Of a DNA stretch of 8,877 nucleotides, positions 1 through 5,844 are shown one piece after another. This DNA comes from Terriglobia bacterium (GTDB lineage: Bacteria > Acidobacteriota > Terriglobia > UBA7540): the NCBI GenBank assembly GCA_030040455.1, contig JASHTR010000578.1, forward strand, positions 1 through 8,877. The letters are read 5' to 3'. How positions within the stretch are numbered: the stretch's first letter is position 1; every line of letters starts with the position of its first letter. The translations under genes and the position numbers were made by a program. Below the pieces are notes generated by a model. The model was not told the origin of the DNA and did not search any database. It was given only the letters and a program-made list of their open reading frames with translations.

Positions 1-1
1 A

Positions 2-475
2 AATAACGTGTGCAATTCGCTGATGATGCTGGCGGCCAAGCTCGGGCTTTCCATGAGCGTGGCAACACCGGCTGGATTTGAACCCAAGCCGTGGCTCGTG
101 GAGGAGGCTCAGGCATGCGCCAGGACCACGGGCGCGTGCTTGCGGTTTTTTCACCATCCGGAGGAGGCCGTGGCGGGCGCGCAGGCGGTTTATACCGACG
201 TTTGGGCGGGCATGGGCCAGGAATATGCCGCGCACATGCGCTCGCAGGTGTTTGCACCATTCCAGGTGACCGAAGATTTGATGTCCCTGGCCGCGCCGGA
301 TGCGGTCTTTATGCATTGCCTTCCGGCCCATCGCGGCCAGGAGGTTGAGGACGCGGTGATTGACTCGCGCCGGTCGGTTGTCTACGATCAGGCTGAAAAC
401 CGGCTGCACGTGCAAAAAGCCATCCTTATTCTGCTGTTGCAGAACGGCCGCGCCTGGCCCAATATAAAGAGATGA
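2..475 (+). CDS. argF: Ornithine carbamoyltransferase, C-terminal part (5' end outside window)
   Basis: Catalyses carbamoyl phosphate + L-ornithine to L-citrulline + phosphate in cytoplasmic arginine biosynthesis. The frame is open from base 2 and begins NNVCNSL, which matches the (GDG)NNVxNSL segment opening the ornithine-binding domain, so the GTG at 8 is internal and the gene is truncated by the window edge. Later landmarks are TDVWAGMGQE (191-220) and MHCLPAHRGQEV (311-346), the HCLP catalytic-cysteine motif typical of OTCases, followed by the usual C-terminal helix HVQKAILILLLQ. The tail extends about ten residues beyond the common end. One oddity: the ornithine-binding SMG loop, normally DVWxSMG, reads DVWAGMG, with Gly (GGC, 209-211) in place of Ser. 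The stop overlaps the next start (ATGA), which suggests translational coupling. The family assignment is firm; aspartate carbamoyltransferase is excluded by HCLPAHRG and the SMG-type loop. Confidence 0.95.
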   Translation, partial: NNVCNSLMMLAAKLGLSMSVATPAGFEPKPWLVEEAQACARTTGACLRFFHHPEEAVAGAQAVYTDVWAGMGQEYAAHMRSQVFAPFQVTEDLMSLAAPDAVFMHCLPAHRGQEVEDAVIDSRRSVVYDQAENRLHVQKAILILLLQNGRAWPNIKR

Positions 476-978
476 TTCGCAAAGCGGAATTGCGGGACGT
501 GCCCGTGATTTTTGAAATGATCAATCACTATGCGGCAGAGAAGATCATGCTCCCGCGTCCGCTGACGGATCTCTACGAGTCCGTCCGCGAATTTCTCGTC
601 GCCGGGGATGAAGAGGCTCAAGTGGCTGGGTGCGGAGCGCTCAAGTTCTACAATGCTGAGCTTGCCGAGATCCGCTCGCTTTGCGTTGCCCCCGGAACGC
701 AGCATCGCGGCATGGGTCGCGCGCTAACCGAGCGGCTGCTCCTCGAAGCGGAAAGTTACGGTCTTAAAACCGTCTTTGCCTTAACCACTACTCCGGAATT
801 CTTCCTGAAGTGTGGCTTCCGCGAAACCGCGCGCGAGCGTTTCCCCATGAAGGTTTGGCGCGACTGCCTGCGCTGCGACCGCTACTTTCACTGCTCCGAA
901 AAGACCGTTTGTCTGGACCTCCCTCGCCCTGCCCGGCCCGCAAAGACCCAATTGGAACCTGCCGAGGTTTCAGCCTGA
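472..978 (+). CDS. argA: Short GNAT N-acetyltransferase, probable single-domain N-acetylglutamate synthase (ArgA type)
   Basis: A 168-residue single GNAT domain. Visible landmarks are an N-terminal IRKAELRDVPVIFEMI helix, the core GCGALKFY strand, AEIRSLCVAPGTQHRGMGRAL (residues 65-85) carrying the Q-x-x-G-x-G/A acetyl-CoA pyrophosphate loop (QHRGMG, 77-82), and PEFFLKCGFRE (108-118). The order and wording match the short, kinase-domain-free N-acetylglutamate synthases (Mycobacterium Rv2747-like), which make N-acetyl-L-glutamate from glutamate and acetyl-CoA, the first arginine step. The WRDCLRC ending is also typical of that group. The 4-base overlap with argF supports an arginine role and explains the start; no separate strong ribosome site is needed. 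Cys132, 135, 141 and 147 (CX2CX5CX5C) form a compact tail cluster that could bind metal. The last ~20 residues are Pro/Ala-rich and probably disordered. Acceptor specificity cannot be read from sequence, so another amino-acid acetyltransferase is possible. Confidence 0.8.
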   Translation: MIRKAELRDVPVIFEMINHYAAEKIMLPRPLTDLYESVREFLVAGDEEAQVAGCGALKFYNAELAEIRSLCVAPGTQHRGMGRALTERLLLEAESYGLKTVFALTTTPEFFLKCGFRETARERFPMKVWRDCLRCDRYFHCSEKTVCLDLPRPARPAKTQLEPAEVSA

Positions 979-1210
979 TAATTAGCGGCATGAAAGCGCT
1001 TTACCTTTAACGAAACCATCCTGACCGACTCCCCTGCGGGAATGGCAAAATGGCATTGCGTTGACTGCGCCGTTCAGCATTACTTCGTCCCTGTTCTTCC
1101 ACAGAGATAGCCACGGCTTTGGATTGACCGAGGGCTTGTCACCCGGGGAAAAAGCTCGCGTGGGAAAATCCCGGCCGCGGCCACTTGCTTCGCCGCGCTG
1201 CGCAACCCGT
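979..1210. other. Intergenic region between convergent arginine genes and GH27 module
   Basis: This 232-base gap separates the plus-strand argF-argA pair from the minus-strand GH27 copy A. No credible gene was seen. It holds a 10-bp perfect palindrome AAAGCGCTTT (993-1002) in a LacI-operator-like context (TGAAAGCGCTTTAC, 991-1004), a degraded copy of the intergenic repeat (1103-1138), a small GGGA-AAA-TCCC hairpin (1162-1172) and a GGCCGCGGCC palindrome (1173-1182). No stem followed by a run of T was found on either strand, so termination of the two converging transcripts is not explained by an intrinsic terminator here. Confidence 0.6.
1103..1138 (+). repeat. Intergenic repeat, degraded copy 1 (partner at 3664-3707)
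   Basis: Aligns with 3664-3707 in the same orientation: 32 of 36 bases match, with one 8-base gap (TCAATTGC present only in the other copy). The differences are at 1107, 1113, 1123 and 1131. The core CTTTGGxTTGACCGxGGGCTTG is shared with two substitutions over 22 bases, which is very unlikely by chance in a window this size. This copy lacks most of the left arm of the hairpin formed by its partner, so it looks decayed. It lies 72 bases beyond the stop of GH27 copy A. Confidence 0.6.
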
Positions 1211-2389
1211 TTATTCTGGCGTGACTTTCACCATAACGACGCCGTGGGTTGGGACGGTGGCTGAAAAGCTGCCTTGGTAGATCCCGAGCGTTCTGTGTTC
1301 CCAGAGATCGCGCACTCGGGCCGGCCCGTGGATGCCGATATCGTTGAAGTTCACGGTAATCCGCCCCTCTCCGGTTTCCCGGTTGAATAGGCCCACGGCT
1401 CTGCTGCCGTCGGAGAGCGGCTTCATCCAGACTTCAAGCGGCCCTTCTTCCGCAACGCGATGACCCTCGATTCCTTCGGGGTCTTGATCCACGGCGATCA
1501 CTTCGCGGTTTATCAGTATCGCCAGCGTCTGCGGGCTCATAGTTCTAAGATCGTTCCCAGCCAGGAGCGGCGCCGCCAGGATTGACCACAAGCTCATCTG
1601 CAATTTTTCCTCATTTGCCGTCAATGCCCCATTGCCGACTTCAAGAATATCCGGATCGTTCCAGTGGCCGGGGCCCGCGTACTTCTCAAGACCATCCTGA
1701 TCAAACCCGATATATGCCATGCGGTTATAGTTGTTCTGGTCGTCACCGGCGGTTCGCCACAGGTTCCCGCCCACAGAAGTTCCCCATCGCCATACCTGCT
1801 CCCACCCGTACTCGCATAAACTGAAAACAATGGGCCGGCCCGTGCTCTGCAGCGCTTCATACATTTTTCGGTAGGCTGACTGTATTTCGTCCGGCCGATA
1901 AACGCCATTCGCGGTGCAATAGTCGTACTTCAGGTAGTCTACGCCCCAGGACGCAAAGGTCCTTGCATCCTGTGCCTCGTGCATGTAGCTGCCCGTGTAA
2001 GCCCCGCCGCAGACCCATGGGCCGGGCGTCGAATAGATGCCGAATTTCAACCCCAGGCTGTGGATGTAGTCCCCGAGAGCCTTCATATTCCGGAATTGGG
2101 AGTTGGGCAGGATGTTGCCGTGAGCGTCTCGCAGTCCTTCCCAGCCCGCGTCCAGGTTAACATAGCGGTAGCCGGCGGCTTTCATGCCGTTGGTTGCCAT
2201 CGCATGGGCCTCCGCCCGCACAAGTGCTTCCGTCAGGTTCTTTTCACTGAAAAACGTGCAATCGTTCCAGCCCATCGGCGGTGTAGGTGCCAGCCGGGCA
2301 TTCTGCGCATGTGCGATTCCCGCCAGCAAGCCAGCGAGCGCAACCAGCAAACAGGAGTAGAAAAATCCTTCGCGCATCGTTTGTCTCAT
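1211..2389 (-). CDS. Secreted GH27 glycoside hydrolase (alpha-galactosidase family), copy A
   Basis: A 392-residue retaining glycosidase of family GH27, probably removing terminal alpha-galactosyl or a related sugar from oligosaccharides outside the cytoplasm. Residues 1-28 form a signal peptide (hydrophobic core 11-25, likely cleavage after AHA28). The (beta/alpha)8 domain starts at TPPMGWN (36-42). YLKYDYC (152-158) carries the nucleophile Asp156. LCEYGW (191-196) is the CEWG-type motif. WRTAGD (211-216) carries the likely acid/base Asp216. GHWNDPDILEVGNG (241-254) is fully conserved. The region from about 305 to the end is the C-terminal beta-sandwich (DLW 361-363, VPxHGVVM near the end). 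One oddity: the galactose-binding Asp-Asp pair (xDDxW) reads LDAGW, Asp80-Ala81. The start has a GAGGG-like ribosome site about 8 bases upstream. It is last in the symporter-GH27 operon, 49 bases after copy B, to which it is roughly two-thirds identical by eye. Family membership is secure; exact sugar specificity is not. Confidence 0.93.
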   Translation of the reverse strand: MRQTMREGFFYSCLLVALAGLLAGIAHAQNARLAPTPPMGWNDCTFFSEKNLTEALVRAEAHAMATNGMKAAGYRYVNLDAGWEGLRDAHGNILPNSQFRNMKALGDYIHSLGLKFGIYSTPGPWVCGGAYTGSYMHEAQDARTFASWGVDYLKYDYCTANGVYRPDEIQSAYRKMYEALQSTGRPIVFSLCEYGWEQVWRWGTSVGGNLWRTAGDDQNNYNRMAYIGFDQDGLEKYAGPGHWNDPDILEVGNGALTANEEKLQMSLWSILAAPLLAGNDLRTMSPQTLAILINREVIAVDQDPEGIEGHRVAEEGPLEVWMKPLSDGSRAVGLFNRETGEGRITVNFNDIGIHGPARVRDLWEHRTLGIYQGSFSATVPTHGVVMVKVTPE

Positions 2390-2438
2390 CTTTTAGCCCT
2401 CGGTCTTGTTCAAAGCTTCTTACGCGCCCCCCAACTCC

Positions 2439-3629
2439 TTATTCCGGCGTGACTCTCACCATGACCGCTCCATAGCTCGGAACGGCGGCTGAAAAGCTGC
2501 CGCGGTAAATTCCGAGGTCTTTGTGCGCCCATAGATCCCGCACTCGGGCAGGCCCTTGGATGCCGATCTCGCTGAAGTTTACGGATATGCGCGCGTCGCC
2601 GCCCTCTTCCCGGTTAAACAAGCCCACAGCCTGGCTGCCGTCAGAGAGCGGTCTCGCCCAGACTGCGAGCTGCCCTTCTTCCGTGACGCGATGGCCCTCG
2701 ATGCCTTTAGGGTCCTGATCAACGGCGATCACCTCGCGATTTGTCAGTATCGCCAGCGTTTGCCCGGTCATTGTTCGGAGGTCATTCCCTGCTATGAGAG
2801 GCGCCGCCAGGATGGCCCAAAGGCTCATCTGCATTTTCTCTTCCACGGGGGTTAAACGCCCATTCCCGATCGCAAGAACGCCCGGATTGTTCCAGTGCCC
2901 GGGGCCCGCGTATTTCTCAAGTCCGTCCTGCTCAAACCCGATTGAGCCCATGCGATTATAGTCTTGGTATGTGGGGGGACGCGCCTGCGCGGCGGTTACC
3001 CACATGTTCGCGCCCACGGAGCGGCCCCAACGCCACACCTGGTCCAGGTCCGTCTCGTACAAGCTGAAAACGATGGGCCGGCCGGTGCTCCGCAGGGCGT
3101 CATACATTTTGCGGTCGGCCGACTGCATCTCCGCCGCCGGGTAAACGAGTTTTGCGCTGCAATAGTCATATTTCAGGTAGTCTACTCCCCAGGCCGCGAA
3201 CGTCTTTGCGTCCTCGATCTCATGCTGGTAGCTGCCGACGTACCCTCCGCACGTATACGGACCCGGCGAGGAATAGACGCCGAACTTCAGGCCCAGGCTA
3301 TGAATGTAGTCGCCGAGCTCCTTCATATCAGGAAAACGGGAGTTTGCTTGAATACGGCCGTGCGCATCCCGCAATCCTTCCCAGCCTTCGTCGAGGATGA
3401 TGTAATGGAAGCCGGCGGCCTTCATGCCATTCGTCGCCATGGCGCGCGCCTCTGCCCGCACCGTGGCGTCATTGGTTATTCGACCGTAATAAGAGCTCCA
3501 GCCGTCCCAACCCATCGGCGGAGTGAGCGCCAGCCCTGCCCCCCTCGCATGCCCAATGTCCACTGCCGCGCCAACGAAAACGAGCAGTAAACAGAAGGAA
3601 AAAACCCACCCGCGCTTTGTTGGTCTCAT
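2439..3629 (-). CDS. Secreted GH27-family protein with altered active site, copy B
   Basis: A 396-residue tandem paralog of copy A with the same architecture: signal peptide 1-28 (likely cleavage after GHA28), TPPMGWD at 36-42, barrel, and C-terminal beta-sandwich ending VTPE as in copy A. The nucleophile is kept (YLKYDYC, Asp155), but several conserved positions are changed. WRTAGD of copy A is WVTAAQ (210-215), losing the expected acid/base Asp and the preceding Arg, and a 4-residue insertion follows. CEYG is YETD (191-194). GHWNDPDILE is GHWNNPGVLA (244-253). The sugar-binding Asp-Asp pair is Asp80-Glu81 (LDEGW). The N-terminal stretch 43-54 also diverges. The frame is intact with no stops and a strong ribosome site (GGAAG at 3636-3640, 6-base spacer), so it looks maintained. 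It may have shifted specificity, work by assisted catalysis, or be a sugar-binding pseudoenzyme. GH27 fold membership is firm; activity is uncertain. Confidence 0.9.
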   Translation of the reverse strand: MRPTKRGWVFSFCLLLVFVGAAVDIGHARGAGLALTPPMGWDGWSSYYGRITNDATVRAEARAMATNGMKAAGFHYIILDEGWEGLRDAHGRIQANSRFPDMKELGDYIHSLGLKFGVYSSPGPYTCGGYVGSYQHEIEDAKTFAAWGVDYLKYDYCSAKLVYPAAEMQSADRKMYDALRSTGRPIVFSLYETDLDQVWRWGRSVGANMWVTAAQARPPTYQDYNRMGSIGFEQDGLEKYAGPGHWNNPGVLAIGNGRLTPVEEKMQMSLWAILAAPLIAGNDLRTMTGQTLAILTNREVIAVDQDPKGIEGHRVTEEGQLAVWARPLSDGSQAVGLFNREEGGDARISVNFSEIGIQGPARVRDLWAHKDLGIYRGSFSAAVPSYGAVMVRVTPE

Positions 3630-3663
3630 TTATTGCTTCCTTTCTCAAAAAGCCTCAGCAGAG

Positions 3664-3707
3664 AGAGGTAGCCGCGGTCAATTGCCTTTGGGTTGACCGC
3701 GGGCTTG
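3664..3707 (+). repeat. Intergenic repeat, intact copy 2 with 10-bp hairpin
   Basis: This is the fuller partner of the repeat at 1103-1138. It contains a perfect inverted repeat: CCGCGGTCAA (3672-3681) pairs with TTGACCGCGG (3693-3702) across an 11-base loop. Together the two copies lie in direct orientation on either side of the GH27 pair. The shape resembles dispersed intergenic hairpin elements (REP/MITE-like) of Acidobacteriota and other bacteria; only two copies are visible here, so the genome-wide copy number is unknown. Confidence 0.6.
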
Positions 3708-3716
3708 CAAAAGCCC
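3672..3716. other. Tandem hairpins in the symporter-GH27 copy B gap
   Basis: The 143-base gap between the symporter stop and the copy B start holds two adjacent stems sharing bases 3701-3702: a 10-bp stem (3672-3681 with 3693-3702) and GGGCTT (3701-3706) with AAGCCC (3711-3716). The second closes a GCAA loop, a GNRA tetraloop when read on the plus strand. Neither is followed by a T-run on the minus strand, so this is not a standard intrinsic terminator. In the minus-strand transcript it could stabilise or process mRNA between the transporter and the enzyme genes. Confidence 0.5.
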
Positions 3717-3772
3717 ACAGTCAGGAAAACATTGGCTGCGGCTTGGCACATCGGCGTCTTTGCGAGAGGCGG

Positions 3773-5494
3773 TTAACGTTCTTCTCGGGCTTTTGCCGGC
3801 TCTTTGCGCGTGTAGAAAATCCCTAAAACGATAAAGCCTGCTCCCAACACGAGGTCCAGAGAGAGCGCTTCCAGCGGGTGGGAGAGAATTCCCGCCACCG
3901 CCAGCAGCGATCCCACCCCGATGGTGGAGATCCCGATCGCGCGGACCGGAGACGCTGTGCCTTTCCGCTTCTCCTCCCGGCTGACCGGGAGATCGAATGC
4001 CGTAAAGTATCGCCGAATGCGGTCCTGCTCGGCTTCGCTCGCCGGAAAGAAAACAGTGGCAAGCCACATGGCCAGCGCAGTGAGTCCGATATTCACCAGG
4101 AGTGAAATCCCTTCAAAAGTATAATTCGCCCATTCCGGCGAGAGGCCTTTCACATGGGGCAGGTACCAGGTCTTGATTCCGAGCGTCACCGCTCCCGTCA
4201 CGAGCCCCACCACCAGCCCGGCCAGCGCTCCGGTGCGGGTAAGCTTTTTGACCGTCAGACCGGCGAGCAATGGCAACAGGGTGGGAGCGAGCAGCAGGCC
4301 AAACACGGTGACCATCAGGTGAAATAAAGATTCCTGGTGGCGGATGGCGACCCACAAGGCGAGAAAGACGGTGACGACGCCGAGCCCCAGCGTGATGAGG
4401 CGGCCCACATCAACCAGATGGCTCTCCTCCGCGCGCGGATTCAACAGGCGATGGTAGACGTCCTTCGTCAGCACGCTGGCCATCGAGTTGTAATCGGCGC
4501 TGACGGTGGCCATGGTAGCGGAGAACATCGCCGCGATAATGATCCCGATCATGCCTGCTGGCAGCAGTTTGAGCACCACCATGACGTAGACGTCCGCCGT
4601 GCGATGCTGAGCTAGAAGGTCAGGCAGGAATTTGCGCGCCAGAAGCGCGGGCACAATCATAACCGGCGCTCCCAGGAAGTTGAGTGCTGCCGCCAGATAA
4701 CCTGCGCGCGTGGCGGCGCGCTCATCTTCTACGGAATAGTATTTCTGCGCCAGCGCCCAACTGCCGTTGTAACTGATGGCAATTAACAGGAAGAACCCTC
4801 CAATATAGATCCAGCCGTAGGGTCCGCCGCTGGGGCGGAGGAAATGGGCTGGCAATCCCGTGAAAGCTTTTCGGATGCCGCCCACCTTCAAAAATGCCAG
4901 GGGAAGCAGGAGCAGCATGGCCAGCCCCTTCATCAGGAACTGGACAAAGTCCGTGACGATGAGCGCCCACAGACCGCCCAGAAAGGTATAGGCGATCATC
5001 ACCACCCCACACCCGATGATGGCCCAATGCAGGTTGAGTCCCACCGCGAGAGATACAAAAAGGCCCGTAGCAAAGACCTTCAGAGCGTCGTCGAAAATTT
5101 TCATCGGGATGCCAGCCCAGGCAAAGAGCTGGCGGAGAAGAGCGCTGAAGCGGCTTTCAAGGAATTCGACAGGAGTGATAACGCGGGCGCGCCGCCAGCG
5201 GCGCGCGAAGACCAGGCCGCCCAGCACGCACGCGGGCACTGAAGCCCAGAATAGCGTTATAGACACCCAGCCGTAGGAGTAACCCATCTGGGCGTAAGCA
5301 ATGAATGAAAAAGCGCTGAAGCTTGACATATAATGCGAGATCCCCGCCATCCACCAGCGGACCTGGTGGCCTCCCGCAAAATAGTCCTTGGCGCCGGTGA
5401 GCGAAGCGCGGAAGTAGAAGCCCACCCAGAGGACAATAACGAAGTATCCGGCGACGACCACATAATCTGGAAGGGTGAGGTGGAAACTGGTCAT
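3773..5494 (-). CDS. Sodium:solute symporter (SSS family), probable sugar importer
   Basis: A 573-residue inner-membrane protein of the SSS/SGLT family (LeuT fold) that uses the sodium gradient to import a solute. Many hydrophobic segments are visible, about 13-14 in all, starting at residues 10-28. The family signature GGLWALIVTDFVQFLMKG is at 173-190. The Ser/Thr-rich helix AAMFSATMATVSADYNSM (321-338), followed by ASVLTKDVY, corresponds to the sodium-site helix of vSGLT-like proteins. Two further membrane spans (about 521-537 and 545-560) follow a charged cytoplasmic loop (485-515), and the tail is Lys/Arg/Glu-rich. The length is normal for the family. It is first in an apparent minus-strand operon with two secreted GH27 proteins, so a galactose-like or related monosaccharide released by them is a likely substrate; this is inference from context. 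The ribosome site is weak (AGGGA-like, about 12 bases upstream). The ATG at 5494 puts the first helix at the usual place. Confidence 0.92.
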   Translation of the reverse strand: MTSFHLTLPDYVVVAGYFVIVLWVGFYFRASLTGAKDYFAGGHQVRWWMAGISHYMSSFSAFSFIAYAQMGYSYGWVSITLFWASVPACVLGGLVFARRWRRARVITPVEFLESRFSALLRQLFAWAGIPMKIFDDALKVFATGLFVSLAVGLNLHWAIIGCGVVMIAYTFLGGLWALIVTDFVQFLMKGLAMLLLLPLAFLKVGGIRKAFTGLPAHFLRPSGGPYGWIYIGGFFLLIAISYNGSWALAQKYYSVEDERAATRAGYLAAALNFLGAPVMIVPALLARKFLPDLLAQHRTADVYVMVVLKLLPAGMIGIIIAAMFSATMATVSADYNSMASVLTKDVYHRLLNPRAEESHLVDVGRLITLGLGVVTVFLALWVAIRHQESLFHLMVTVFGLLLAPTLLPLLAGLTVKKLTRTGALAGLVVGLVTGAVTLGIKTWYLPHVKGLSPEWANYTFEGISLLVNIGLTALAMWLATVFFPASEAEQDRIRRYFTAFDLPVSREEKRKGTASPVRAIGISTIGVGSLLAVAGILSHPLEALSLDLVLGAGFIVLGIFYTRKEPAKAREER

Positions 5495-5536
5495 AAGGCG
5501 CGCGATCCCTGGTGGGCGAGTTCAGAATAGCAGTCC

Positions 5537-5565
5537 TTTATACCTCTTTGATACCTACATGCCAT
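5537..5565 (-). promoter_or_regulatory. Candidate sigma70-type promoter for the symporter-GH27 operon
   Basis: On the minus strand, ATGGCA (5565-5560, four of six matches to TTGACA) is followed after exactly 17 bases by TATAAA (5542-5537, five of six matches to TATAAT). A start near 5530 would give a leader of about 35 bases before the symporter ATG. Prediction by eye only. Confidence 0.35.
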
Positions 5566-5799
5566 GCTCTCATTGCTCGGTTGATCTTTCATTTTGGATG
5601 CCCCGATCAAAGCCAGCCCTCGCTGGGCGGAAAGAACATTTTGATCTATGCAGGCAATCTATAACCCTGGTCATCAACGCAGAACGGGGGACGGAACAGG
5701 AGGGTTCTGCAACATTTGAGCGGGTAGACTTCATTAAGTTTCCGATCCTTGCTATCGATGCCCTCGGCAGGGAGAAGCGCTGCTACATCGCTGCATTAG

Positions 5800-5805
5800 T
5801 ATAAT
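5800..5805 (+). promoter_or_regulatory. Candidate -10 box (TATAAT) for the propeller gene
   Basis: A perfect TATAAT lies about 40 bases ahead of the ATG at 5845, placing a transcription start near 5812. No good -35 hexamer sits 16-18 bases upstream (GCGCTG at 5777-5782), so it would depend on an activator or be a chance match in an AT-rich patch. Confidence 0.35.
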
Positions 5806-5833
5806 CGTGTTTGTTTATTAGCTCATGGTTACC

Positions 5834-5840
5834 GGGAGGA
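5834..5840 (+). promoter_or_regulatory. Strong Shine-Dalgarno site deciding the start at 5845
   Basis: GGGAGGA, with GGAGG ending 5 bases before the ATG, selects 5845 as the start. The peptide it opens has a clean signal sequence. Confidence 0.75.
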
Positions 5841-5844
5841 CCTC

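Larger units (their letters stand above)
5495..5844. other. Divergent intergenic region between symporter operon and propeller gene
   Basis: A 350-base stretch, visibly more AT-rich than its neighbours, lies between two genes that point away from each other. It carries a candidate promoter for each side, a CCAGC-CCTC-GCTGG stem (5613-5626), and three TTGATC/GATCAA hexamers (5581-5586, 5605-5610 inverted, 5641-5646) that could be operator half-sites. A plus-strand open frame across it has no ribosome site or recognisable protein and was not called. Confidence 0.6.

Noticed and set aside
388..705. 105-codon minus-strand frame over the argF-argA junction
   Set aside because: It is antisense to two recognised conserved genes and has no similarity to anything known to me.
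2964..3590. 208-codon plus-strand frame antisense to GH27 copy B
   Set aside because: Its sequence is the shadow of the GC-rich GH27 codons; the equivalent frame in the copy A region (1979-2452) does not give a matching protein, and the minus-strand genes are unambiguous.
1103..3707. Composite transposon around the GH27 pair
   Set aside because: The flanking repeats are short and intergenic, and no transposase or terminal inverted repeats were seen.
3672..3716. Intrinsic terminator after the symporter gene
   Set aside because: The stems are strong, but no T-run follows on the minus strand; described as hairpins of unknown role instead.
5550..5568. Sigma54 promoter suggested by TGGCATG on the minus strand
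   Set aside because: The required GC element at -12 is missing at the right spacing; the sigma70-type reading fits better.
5475..5804. Plus-strand open frame of 109 codons across the divergent gap
   Set aside because: It starts inside the symporter gene on the opposite strand, has no ribosome site and no recognisable protein, and covers predicted promoters.
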